Below, in pieces: positions 26,780 to 37,233 of a DNA stretch of 64,000 nt; position 1 is the stretch's first letter, and each line of letters opens with the position of its first letter. Source of the stretch: Echinometra lucunter (Eukaryota; Echinodermata; Echinoidea; Camarodonta; Echinometridae); contig CM057154.1 of assembly GCA_029962745.1 (NCBI GenBank), forward strand, positions 29,919,763 through 29,983,762. Reading direction: 5' to 3'. A program made the translations under genes and the position numbers. The notes beneath the pieces were generated by a model. The model made no database searches and was not told the origin of the DNA. It saw nothing but the letters and a program-made list of their open reading frames with translations.

Positions 26780-29700
26780 TGAGAGCATTTTCTAACTTCC
26801 CCTCCCCTTCTCCCTCGAGTGTCTGTTATGTGTACAGGTTGTGCCGTGAACCATAGGCAGTACTTAGCATGATTTCTGTGAGGGAAATCTCTCACCCAAG
26901 AAAAAAAATATGAAACTAGGCCTGCGACAACAACTGCATGTAACAGGAATGGTGACCGAAAAGGAGGGAGGGGGTATTCGGCAGTTACTGAAGTAGCTTG
27001 GCCACAGCGAGGACGAAAAGTTTGAAAGCAGTATGGAAACAGTTTGAATATTAGCATGATTAGGTGCGGGTCGTATGAAGAGACAATTAATACAAGCTGA
27101 TCTTGCTCTGAATGTTATATTTTTTCCAGTGGCGTAACAACCGGGGGCAGGGGGGCAGATTGCCCGCAGTGGCTTTCATCAGGGGCCCTAAGCCAGAACC
27201 CTGGGCCCCACCGCTAAGGGCTTCGCAAAAAGCTCACCTCCGCATATTCTATTTCTACTTAGTTACCGGGAAATTTTCTGCTCTGCCCCCCCCCCCCCCC
27301 CAATAACAGGCAGAGAATGCAAGAGACCGGGAACAGACAACGAACAATTCAAAGAAAAGTCAGAGCTTCCGTGCTTCGCGCGGGAGGGGAAAATCACCAT
27401 CCCTGCACCCTCCCCCTAGCATGCCTAGGGAGCGCGCTTTGCACTATCGTCATCCTAAAATGAAATCCTAGCTACACGACTGATTCTAGACTTAATTACC
27501 GGGGAATTTTTGGCTATGCGTATGCCCCCCCCCCCCCGATAACAGGCAGAGAGCATAAGAAGAGCGGGAACTGACAGCGAAAAAAGATCGGAGCTTTCGC
27601 GCTTTGCGCTGGAGGGTCCCTGCACCCTCCCCCCTATGGAGCACTACCGTACTCCTAAAATGAAATCCTAGTTGCGCCGCAGAAGATAGACTTAATTACC
27701 GACAACTAACAATTCAAAAAACGTCGGAGCTTCCGGGCTTCGCGCGGGAGGGGGAAACTCCCCCTCCCTGCACCCTCCCCTCTGGGAGCCCTACATTGGC
27801 GTAAATTCCGGGGGTGGAGGATCTATCACCCCCACTTGGGAGAGAGGGGGAATTGTGTGTACAAATTTCCCCCCATGCAGACACAATTTTTAAGGAAGAA
27901 AACATATTTTAATTAATCAGTTAGTAAAAATTCTGAATATCTATCATAAACAATCATCATATTTTAGAATTTCCATTTGAAAATGCTATTGAAAACAAAA
28001 TAGTGGTTATTTTTGGCTCGCTTGCTTCGCTCGCTCATCAAAATCTTAGGATTTCCATCCGAAAATGCGATCAAAATCGAGAAAAGTGATTATATTTGGC
28101 TCGCTTGTTTCGCTTTTTCGTCATATTTTAGAATTTTTATTCAAAAATGTGATTCAAAATCGGAAAAGTGGTTATTTCCTGCTCGCTCGCAAAATAGATA
28201 TCAAAATGTGTGTGAGAGGGGAAAAAATCGTTTCAAAAGTTTTTCATCCCCCACTCCTTTAATTGGATTTACGCCGGTGGAGCACTACCGTCCTCCTAAA
28301 ATTCAGTCCTAGCTACGCCACAGATTCTAGACATAGACTATAGTTACCGGGAAATTTTGGGCTCTGCCCCCCCCCCCCCCCCCGATAACAGCTACCTGTT
28401 ACGCCCCTGATTTTTTCCGCTCCTCCTGCTCCTCCTGCTCCTCCTCCCAGGCCTCCGGGAGCCGGGGGTGCTGCAGCACACCTGACCTTTTTGGAATAGG
28501 GGGCATAGCACGAACCCCCGAAAAAAAATAAAATTTTGGTGGCGCGGAAGCACCCCCCCCCCCCCCCGCCCGCACACACACTTTTATGATACTGGTACAT
28601 GAACTGGATAGTGAACAAGAGATGATTATTTACATTTAAAAATTTACATTAGAAATCACACATTAAAATAACTTTGCAAAATGGCGAATATTGATAAAAA
28701 TGTAACTGCTTGTCATAGGATAGAGAGAGAAATAGAAAGAGACGACTATAAAGACAGATAGTGAGGGAGGGAGGGGGAGAGAGAGAGAGAAAGACAAGAT
28801 AGGAATTGGCAGATACATAGAGAAAAATCATAGAATCGGAGGCGCATGATAAGATACTTTATGACTTCATGAAACCAGAAAGTTAGAACCTAATCAAATA
28901 ACTCTGATAACCACCGTTTCCACTGTTTACATTCATTTAAGATTCATTTCATAACAGTAAAAGAATGGTTTACAACCTGAATTAATTAATGCTTGTAATT
29001 CTTATTTCAACTTGACGAATTACATGGAATGGCGATTTATCAATCTAACAAGGAAAGGCAGAGCACTGCTTCTAAACGTGTCAGTTCTACAACTGAATGG
29101 ACCAAAAGAAGAAGAAGAACAAGGAGAAGAACAAGAGGAAGAAGGAGAAGCTCGAAGAAGAATGACAAAGAAAAGAGGAAGAAAAAAAAAGATGAAGAAA
29201 AAGAAGCATTGATAAGTAAGATAATGGCAACAAATCATTAGATCAAAATAATGGTTATAAACAAATTTGTTTGGGGGGAATGAAGATAGTGACAAAATTC
29301 ACTGGACCAAATGGCAATCAATAAACAAAATGACATTGACAAGTGAAGATACTTGAAGTTGCAAAATTCTTTGGACCAAATGGCAATATACAAAATTTAC
29401 ATTGTCATGTGAAGATGCTAGTAGTGGCAAAATTAACTGAACAAAATGGTAATGAGCAAATTTTCACTGAGATGTGAAGATAGAGGCAAAGATCTTTGGA
29501 CCAATTGGCAATGAACAAATAAGATACTGGTTGTGGCAAAAATCATTGGACCAAATGGCAGTAAATTTGCTCCATTGATTTTTTGCAACTATCTACACTT
29601 CTAAATGAAATTTTTCTTATTGTCATTTTGGTCTAATGGTTTTGCCACCACTAATATCTTCACATCTCAGTGTAAATTTGCTTATTGGCATTTGGTCCAA

Positions 29701-30894
29701 TGATTTCTGTCACTGTCTTCACTTCCCAAATTTGTTTATTGCGATTTGGTCAATTTTTTTTTGCAACTTTCTTCACTTCTAAATGTAAATTTGTTTGTTG
29801 CCGTTATCCAACAAAGTTTACCACTGCTATAGTATCTGCACTTCTTAAAGCAAATTTGTTTATTGCCATTTCGAAGATCACTAATGGGTTGGAAGGGAAG
29901 AAGCAGAAGAAGAAGAAGAAGAAGAAGAAGAAGAAGAAGAAGAAGAAGAAGAAGAAGAAAAGATAATCAATATAGAAATTATTTCATCATGGAAAGTTTT
30001 TGTATTATGATCTGGTTACAGAAAGATTGAGAGAACGCGGTTGTCCCACTAAAGTACTGGCGTACTAGCTGGTGGGGGGTTTTGAGGGGCTCACTGCTCC
30101 CCCCCGGAAAAAAATCACGACCATTTTTTTTTTTTGTCGATTTTTTTGTCGATATTGTTTGCATCTCTTCAACATTATCAAATAGTTATTTTTTTCTTGA
30201 ATATCTAGCCGATTTTACCGTTTTATTAAATTCCGTTATTCTTAATTTTGCTCGAGAACCCTCTTTTTTCTGTTTGCCAGCAACCGGACCCCTTTTTGGC
30301 AGTGCAGTCCTTTGAAAATATTTGATGCTATCATCATGCCACTGTATAGGTAAAATATTTCATGCGTGAATAACTACATGTTTTATATCAGTCACAACAC
30401 AACTGAATAATCATTCCTAATGGGGAGTTTGAAAATCTTTCTTTGCAGATATGATCTCGGAGATGAAAGCCGCCAAATTGTAATTGATGCCACGGTCATG
30501 ACGGTAGTCACCTAGGTTTTAGATGAAGGTAAATGGTTGTATAAGCCATGCGCGGATTTAGGGGGGTGCCTACCCGTAAAAAGCCCCCCCCCCCCCCGCA
30601 AATCCACCTCTTTGAACATACAGTTGTGGTTATTTACTAGTATATTTGTGAATGTTCATCATATTTCTTTTTGTGCCTCCCTCTATTAATTTAGAAAATC
30701 CTGGATCCGCCTCGATCTGTCATTGTAGGTACCCATGCGTGTCTGAAAAAACCGTCCAAAATGGTCGGATTTCCGACCCAAGGCGTCGACGACGTCTTTG
30801 GGAAAGGGGTCTTTTGCAGTCTTACATTTGATGTTTTTGAGAAATACGGTTACAATTTAGCTGGTTCTCAGATCTTTTTTTCTTATTTGTTTGT

Positions 30895-30926
<32 letters not shown>

Positions 30927-30955
30927 GTTTGTTTATTTGTTTGTTTGTGTGTTTT

Positions 30956-30996
<41 letters not shown>

Positions 30997-33526
30997 TTGA
31001 CGGCTGTGAGGTACCCCAATCTCAGCAAACAGGAATCTGGATTAATTCATGTTTCTTCATTCAAGTGTAGATTTTAAGTATTTTACAGCATCTATGTCCA
31101 TGTATACACCCTTCAGGCGAGGGGTACATTTTAAGGTTTTCCCGCCCATCTTCGTAAATTTGTCATCGGAATAAATGATATTTTCGTTCAGTTATCACGC
31201 GAAATTGATTCACAGTGTGGATCAACATTTAAAAGGCAAATATTATCGTTCAATTTTATTTTTTTAGCATGCGATATACTATTGTTAGAATACAAAAGTG
31301 CAGAAAGATAATTCAATTTAATTATCTGTGTGAACAACATTTAAATTCGTGTAAACAGCATTCCAATTCGCGCAGGACATGACGTGGGAAGAATCTTGGC
31401 ATACAATTTCATGAATAGGCATACAGGTTTGACATTTGTGCAGTGTTTTTCATCTAATATGGTAATGAGTAAATGTGTGTTTCTGCTTATATGAAAATTA
31501 TGAATGTAGAAAAGAACAAGATTGAGATTCATTAGCATTTAGCAGATGGGAAAAAAGAAATATGAAAAGAAACCCCTTACAAATGTGCAAATAAAGATCA
31601 CAACTAAATAATCCATGACCATGCTTGGCAGGCATTTTATACTGAATTGTATGCAAAGATAAAGAATAAGACCACAGAAGAATAAAAGAATAATGACATA
31701 AACTGAAAAAAGAAAGAAATGTGAATGTCAAATATATAATGACAGAAAATAGATAAAGAATTAAAGAGAATAAAAATGAAAGTGAAAAAGAGACAGAGAC
31801 CACTTACGTTGTTCTAATTGAATGGCGTAAGTGCGAAAGTGATTGCCTAAAGATGAAAATGAAACCACAATTCAGCAAGGAATTTCTTCTTCCTCTCAGA
31901 CTTGGCGAAATTGAATGACAATTATTCATTACCAAATTGAATCGAATAACATTTAATTTGAATGATTATATTACTAATTTCAATGTTTAAAAAAAGAAAT
32001 GAACGCAAAAAGTGTTAAAGTGAAGCACTGGAAAACCGATGGACTATGAATTGCTTAAATTTGAATGCTTGATCATGAAATTGAATGCTGTTTTGACGAA
32101 TTCGGCCGGGAAAACCTATAAAACACTGTGCCATACCAATTATACCAATGACATTTAGAGGTACGTACTCTGTCTTGCACCATTTAAGTCGTTAAAGTAT
32201 ATCTTACATTGCCCTATGTCATTTACGCAATTTAAGGGTATATTTTACACAATCTTACACTTTCAGCGATTTCTCGCTAGCGCAATAGGTAGTGCGTCGG
32301 TCTTGAGAGGTGGCAGTCCCGTGTTCGAGTCACGTCGTCAGGCATGGTAAGTCCAGAAAAAACATAGAGTTAAGAAGAAAAAAGTGGAATATACGGTGTC
32401 TCTGAAGTTCAATTTTTTTAGCGGTGGGGGGGGGGGGGGGCTGGGGTACATATGGAACTCTTTTCAAATATTTAACCAACCTTTGGGTACAATTGATTAA
32501 AATAAATTACTCAACCATTATGGTTTAACCAACTAATGGTTAAAAATTTGCCCAACATAATTACCCAACTAGTTGGGTAAAATGATATTAACCAACAGTT
32601 GGTTAAGATATTTAACCAACCACTACTTAAACTTTTAACCAGCCTTAGTTAGTTAAAGTTTAATCAACTGTTGGACTGTCCCCTTGTGAATACATGGTTG
32701 GTTAAAATTTGAACCAAATTGCAAAATTTCTTAGAGTGTAGGGTTAAAATTTGACACCAATTAAGTGGCAGGAGGGGGTCCCCCTCCCACTGCTTAGGCG
32801 TTTCGCCCCCTGGCAGGCTGGCACATATCCTACAAGCCCCTAGTAAGGCCAGTACCCCCCCCCCCCCCTGCCCCAACAAAAAGAAATGTTTTTGCTCTAT
32901 AGAACCGCGCCTGGGTATAATATCATATCTTTCAAATGATTTATAAATCATTTTCACCACAACATCTCGCGAACGCTTCGACTGATTCAGTGGTGAAGAA
33001 AGGGGTTGATTTCAAAAAATTCACACTAATCCCACTTTTTTTCAGAGGTTTTTAAGGCCGATAAATTATATCCATCCCCTTTCCTTTTTGAAAAAAATCA
33101 TCAGCATGGAAATCAGATTAAAGAATAAAGCATTTAAGCGAGAGAGGGGAGAAGGAGGATAAGAGATGCTGCAGAGCTCCAAACAGATACCTTCTGTGAA
33201 GATTAATGAATGTATGCACAATACTTTATAATCATAATAGTCGTTAACATCAATAATGAAATGAGTTTGATAGGTCGGTACTTGAAGGAATGATCTCAGA
33301 GTATGTACAACAGTGTATAACAATTATCATGCCGGTTAGTAGAATAAGTGGTACAAGTACCGTACATGTTCTAATTATTCTGTATAATGAGATAAGTTCT
33401 TGAAACGATCACTTACCAATCAACAGCATTACCATTTGTATCCTTGCAAGACAGCTCACATGAAACTCGACACACGAATAACATGAAGATGAACAGATTC
33501 CTCATCATATATGTTTTCAGCGCCAT
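19585..33526 (-). CDS. DNase II-like endonuclease, copy A (complete, seven exons)
   Basis: Exons on the minus strand are 33526-33417, 26535-26352, 25961-25889, 25328-25167, 22950-22753, 20733-20507 and 19716-19585. All have GT/AG borders and the phases agree; 1,086 nt give 361 aa, the usual DNase II length. DNase II cuts DNA at acid pH without metal ions, normally in lysosomes; echinoderm plancitoxins belong to the same family. Exon 1 encodes a hydrophobic signal peptide (MALKTYMMRNLFIF...). The two HxK catalytic motifs are present: HTK at the end of exon 3 and DHSKW in exon 6. 'WVCIGDINR' (exon 6) and 'RGGGTVC' (exon 7) complete the family signature, and six cysteines sit where family disulfides are expected. 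Intron 1 is 6.9 kb. No break is seen. Whether the product is digestive, lysosomal or secreted as a toxin cannot be told from sequence. Confidence 0.9.
20937..20998. repeat. (CT)n microsatellite in intron 5 of DNase copy A
   Basis: A nearly pure CT run of about 60 bases. It is shorter at the matching place in copy B (about 37,201-37,235) and of similar length in copy C (about 57,379-57,422). Confidence 0.85.
21215..21448. mobile_element. TA-flanked MITE with internal GAATTTCGC repeats, unit A
   Basis: The ends TGGTGGCCCTGAAGTACGCT and its near-perfect inverted match (one mismatch) at the right border extend to about 40 bases of terminal inverted repeat. TA lies on each side. The interior is a small tandem array of about 21-bp units sharing 'gaatttcgcatcccgggtcc' and degenerate variants. 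An essentially identical copy is in unit B at the same site; unit C has other sequence there. Confidence 0.75.
23470..24155. repeat. ~155-160 bp tandem repeat with GGACGGACG tail, unit A
   Basis: Units share 'catctatcacccaagtttgg', 'ggaccaacagttg', 'aagttatgtgtcataagaga' and 'gtcttgcaggtaaact', followed by 'atgacctt.gacctcac.atgtgacct'. About four units lead into 'gacagacggacgacggacgg'. The minus-strand frames through it look protein-like only because the unit length keeps some frames open. The matching region of unit B has one more unit. The array is absent from unit C. Confidence 0.75.
25681..25745. repeat. (AAACA)n tract in intron 3 of DNase copy A
   Basis: A pentanucleotide-like run of AAACA with a few AAGCA variants lies between exons 3 and 4. 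The same tract is present in copy B (about 42,091-42,155) and copy C (about 61,816-61,882), so it is ancestral to the array. Confidence 0.8.
26625..26778. repeat. (GT)n-rich microsatellite in intron 1 of DNase copy A
   Basis: Imperfect GT/GC-interrupted sequence leads into a pure (GT)n run of over 50 bases ending near 26,778. It begins about 90 bases from exon 2. The corresponding place in unit B falls in the N gap, and unit C lacks it. Confidence 0.85.
27112..28400. repeat. Nested dispersed repeats with poly-C blocks, unit A intron 1
   Basis: A segment of roughly 180-200 bases, running from 'ttaccgggaaatttt' through 'ctctgccccccc', 'ataacaggcagaga', 'ggagctt.cg.gctt.gcgc' and 'ctgcaccctcccc' to 'cctcctaaaat', is repeated about three to four times (near 27,260, 27,497, 27,700 and 28,340). 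A second type of repeat ('gcttcgctcgct', 'atttccatccgaaaatg') is inserted at about 27,790-28,270. The unit B counterpart begins at the gap edge (42,920). Confidence 0.6.
29220..29900. mobile_element. Foldback element of ~60-bp units in opposite orientation, unit A
   Basis: Left of about 29,570 the word 'ggaccaaatggcaat' recurs with 'gtgaagat' every 55-75 bases. Right of it the reverse complement ('attggcatttggtccaatga', 'atcttcacatctcagtgtaa') recurs. The two halves form a long imperfect palindrome built of tandem units. A matching element is in unit B (44,505-45,125), and a single-unit remnant lies at 62,840-62,930. Confidence 0.65.
29905..29960. repeat. (GAA)n microsatellite, unit A
   Basis: A pure GAA triplet run next to the foldback element. 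Unit B has a longer run (about 45,175-45,255). A further GAA-rich stretch lies at about 29,105-29,210. Confidence 0.85.
32266..32344 (+). repeat. tRNA-like sequence (probable SINE head), unit A
   Basis: TAGCGCAATAGG (32278-32289) matches a pol III A box and GTGTTCGAGTCA (32321-32332) a B box, at tRNA-like spacing. The D-arm resembles a methionine-type elongator tRNA, but the anticodon arm is not intact and the acceptor stem does not pair, so this is not a functional tRNA gene. A second copy is at 49,489-49,567 in unit B. A tRNA-derived SINE or tRNA pseudogene is the best reading. Confidence 0.55.
32464..32745. repeat. AACCAAC/GTTGGTTAA self-complementary repeat, unit A
   Basis: Short palindromic words such as 'aaccaacagttggttaa' and 'acccaactagttgggtaaa' are scattered every 15-40 bases in both orientations. 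Any part can pair with many others. The same kind of sequence occurs at 47,490-47,960, 49,010-49,205 and 49,695-49,975 in unit B. Confidence 0.65.
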
Positions 33527-33625
33527 AGCAGAGTTGGTGTTTTCCCCCTCTCTTCCTCACTGAGTTGTAATAACGTAAAGAAAATATTTTCGAACAATAC
33601 GCTCGACAAAATAGAATAATATACA

Positions 33626-33754
33626 CCTATATAGTTTCGTGGAATTCTCCGCAAGAGTTGACAATAACCCTGAGATGTTCTGCTTCTTTTGTTGGTTTAC
33701 TGCTGATGTGAAGAGGTTTTTCATACCACATCGAGACCAAAGCTGATCACGTGA
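33626..33754 (-). promoter_or_regulatory. Promoter of DNase copy A: TATA box and palindromic E-box
   Basis: On the minus strand CTATATAGG (33634-33626) lies about 95 bases before the start codon. The palindrome TCACGTGA (33754-33747) lies about 115 bases further upstream. TCACGTGA is the core recognised by MITF/TFE factors, which drive many lysosomal genes in animals. Both elements are conserved in copy B. Function is inferred from motif and position only. Confidence 0.5.
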
Positions 33755-34864
33755 TGTCAAGTGCAAACGCTCATAGAATTGAATAATTCACGGCCTTCCA
33801 TTATTATACTTCCTCCTCTCACTTTCAATTAACATTTGACAGGTTTTGTGTTCGAGCTCGTGATCTTTCTCCCCCCCCCCCCCCCCCCCCTCTGTCTACC
33901 ATGCACCTTTTCCATCTTTATATCAGTCTCTCGTCTTTCCATCCACCTCCTCTCTCTCCCTCCCCCTCCCTTTCTCTCTCTCTCTCTCTCTCACACTCTC
34001 TCACACGCTCACTCTTTCTCTCAATTTGTCAATATTTCTGTATACCTTTTCCTTCTATCTTTCCTTTTCGTTTTTAGTCTTTTTTTTTTCGTTTGTCTCT
34101 ATTATGTCCCACATTTATTTGTTGATCAGAAGGGAACAAGCTATCTATGATTTTATCTATCATCTCCACTTTCTTTAATACTCCTGTCTCATGAATACAC
34201 ACGAATGTTTGAGTCATTACGGATGAAAATTAGCCAAATTTTATTTTTGGATACAATTCTTTGCCATATTCCCATTGCATCGATCTGCAGCATGTATCAA
34301 AATTGCATTCCATGGAAATTATTCATAATATTCCGTGTTTATTATTATTACTGGAAAAACTTTAACATTTATTTGAAGCATTATTCATTTCTCCTGTACG
34401 ATACCCCAGAAAAGGTAACGGCCACTCCAAAAATACCAGGATCTAATTGTTAACTCTTAGGCCTTTATTCTGTTAACTACAGGGTGGATTATAAGCTCCA
34501 AACTAAACATGAAGAATAGTGCATATTACTGAGTGTTAATTCTGCAATATATACATAATTATTTTACGTGGAAATTCAACTTTTCCATCACAAATTACTA
34601 TAAGCAGAAGCTGGAACCGTATATTCATAAATTTTAGACTACGATTCATAATGCATAAAGAAGTGCAGCTTTTCCTCATTGTACTATATAATCCGAATCA
34701 TGCAGTGTTGGTTTAATTTGGGTTGATTTTATTTTCCGCGTATTAAAAACGAATTGGGTTCAACGTACATCAATCCTGTAAAAAGTAAGTCAAGAGTAAA
34801 CAAACAAAATATATAAATCTCTTCGGGTAGAAAGGTCCTTTTAGATGCATTATTATAATTCAGT

Positions 34865-35094
34865 ACCCTTAAAAATTCCGAGTCAGATTAACCCGGAAAA
34901 AAAAAGAGTCCGCTGGGGTCACATTCCGATCCGGGTCAAGATGACTTGGGATAGGTCAGAAGTGACCCAAAGCAAGTCTTTTTGACCCTATACCGGGTCA
35001 TTGATGATCCTATTCCGGGTCACTTTTGACCCGGAATTGAGTGTGGCCCCAACAAACCCTTTTCCGGGTCAATCTGACCCGGAATTTTAAGAGT
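34865..35094. mobile_element. GGGTCA-rich MITE, copy in unit B
   Basis: Same element and position as 18,707-18,926, with an additional A-rich insertion in the left arm. Its substitutions agree with the unit C copy more often than with unit A. Confidence 0.6.
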
Positions 35095-35845
35095 AATGGT
35101 CCAGAGTATAATGCGTCTATCAAGAAACAAAATAACAATAATTAAAAAAAAAAAAACGAACATCAAATCAAGGACAAGGTCAGATGGGCTTATAATATTT
35201 CTAGGCTCCCTTGACCGTATCATGAAAAAATGATAATAATAATAATAATAATAATAGATGGGATTTGAAATGCGCCAAATCCACTCTGGAGAGTGCCCAC
35301 GTATCCCGTACATCAAATTCAACTTTAAAACACATATAATTATATTGATTGCTTTTCCTTCTGGTTTATGGACCAATAGAGAGATCAAATCTGGGTGAAA
35401 ACGTAACTGGGAGGCATTAAAAAGATGTCAAGCATAAAGAAAGCACAAACAGCAACAACAAAAATAATGCCATTTTTTCCCTCCAATATTCTCTCTGCCT
35501 ACTGAAAGCTTACAAATCCTCAGATATTGTGCTCCCCCCCCCCCCTGGTTTCTGCCATTGGCATAACATTTTCATGTTCCAGCCTCTACGTGTCCGTTAT
35601 CGCTTTGTTCTCTACTCTATAAATCAAAATGTAAAAGATTGGCGGAGGGGAACCGATCGGTTGGTCCACCGTTGCGCTGCGTTAAACTTGCCCCCCCCCC
35701 CCCGTCGATTTAATGTTTGCCTAAAATTGTTGTGCGACATAGACGTTCAAGCAAAGTTAACGTTGATCCATCTTAATTACGCTCTATAATTATGTAGAGG
35801 TGCAAAACGATTAGCAAGAGTACTGCCGTGATTGAAATGATGAAG

Positions 35846-37201
35846 CTAATCAAATACGGTTTCCATAGACACGTTGTTGGGGCACTTTTCGACCTGCTGT
35901 ATGGCTGATGAATATTGCTCCCAGGGTTCTGTGAGCAATGCACACACTGTCCCGCCTCCACGTATGAATTGACTCCCCTGGAAAAAAAAGAAAGAAAGAA
36001 AAAAACAGAATGAAAAAGAAAATCCAATTAACCGTCATGAAGACAGGAGGCTGATGCAGGGGTGACGTAGGAATGGAGGAATGACACTGTGCGCCCTTGA
36101 AAAATAAAATAATCAAACTTTTGCCTCATTACCAAACGATATTTATTCCTGAATTTTTGGTCACCAACAATGTCTTGAAAACTAATACATTTGGTTTCGG
36201 TATTCTATCTGTCAAATCAGGTCACAAGTAAAATGTAAGTTTTAAATCTAGGAGCATATATTACTCGATCATTATACCATTGAATACCCTTTTTTTGTAT
36301 ACTGCCATCCTCTCAACCAGTGGCGGATTTAAAGGGGCCACAACTAGCCTCCTGTTTTATAACCACATCTGGCCTTAAAGTACACCAAACTATGCCCCTA
36401 TCACCACCCCACTATGTTTGTGCCCTCCCTTCCTGTAGCACACAATGTTTTCTTCTGTTTCTCTCTCCAGAGGGAGTTTTTTTTTCAGATTTGGATTATC
36501 TGTGTTATTTTCCAGTGATGGAGTCGAGGCCGGCAGTTCCGAGTCACGAGGCCGCTGAATGAAAATTTCTCCCACAGACTTTGTACACGTGACTCGGACC
36601 GAGGCCAAGGCCAAGACCGGCAAAAAGTGGCCTCGAGGCCGGCCTCGACTCCATCCCTGTTATTTTCCTACTTATTCATACATTCTCCCAGCTCTCCAAT
36701 CCCAATCAGCAATATCATCACCATATAAGCACCACTCACTATCATTCTGAACGCACCGACCGATCCCCATACCTACCGATCTGTTGATATCTCCAATGCA
36801 CACCCACTTCTTATCCTTGCCGATGGCCCACTTGGAGTGATCCTTGGTTTCTATGTACTGCGGTACGGTGGGGAATCCTACAGACTGCACATTCTCCACG
36901 TGGTAGCTGCCGTTGCAGAAGGATGGCAGCTTATATGGGCGTCTCCACGTCTCCACGTAGAGATCATCCCCAAGGAAAGGCGCCACCAAGTACCAGTACA
37001 GATCTTGGAAGTTATCATGAAAATGAAAATTCTATTGAAGGGCACATAGTTAAAAGGGGACAATACTTCTCAACTGTCACGCAACAATATGAACGAAATT
37101 ATCTGAAGTCATAAATGAAAGTTATACACGGTGGACATACTTTCCTCGTTCCCGCCAATTAATACTCGAACGATATGCTCTCCCTCTCTCCCAAGTTCTC
37201 C

Positions 37202-37233
<32 letters not shown>

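Larger units (their letters stand above)
16324..33890. repeat. Tandem duplication unit A (about 17.6 kb)
   Basis: The unit begins at 'tctgtctaccatgcacctt', which recurs at 33,891 and 51,141, each time after a poly-C tract. It contains DNase II-like gene A on the minus strand and ends about 365 bases beyond that gene's start codon. Collinear similarity to units B and C is seen along the whole length apart from individual insertions. Unit A alone contains a LINE fragment (17,153-18,585). About 30-32 kb contains no gene-like sequence beyond intron 1 of the DNase gene, only T-rich tracts and AT-rich DNA. Confidence 0.85.

Noticed and set aside
26482..27057. 191-codon minus-strand open frame with Thr-His repeats
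   Set aside because: It is the reading of the GT/CA microsatellite joined to intron sequence of the DNase gene.
30761..31000. Open frame beginning MVGFPTQGVDDVFGKG, repeated in unit B
   Set aside because: It runs into a poly-Phe reading of a T tract and has no splice or family support; it looks like a dispersed repeat.
32266..32344. Functional tRNA gene
   Set aside because: Pol III box words are good, but the anticodon arm and acceptor stem do not pair, so it is listed as tRNA-like or SINE.
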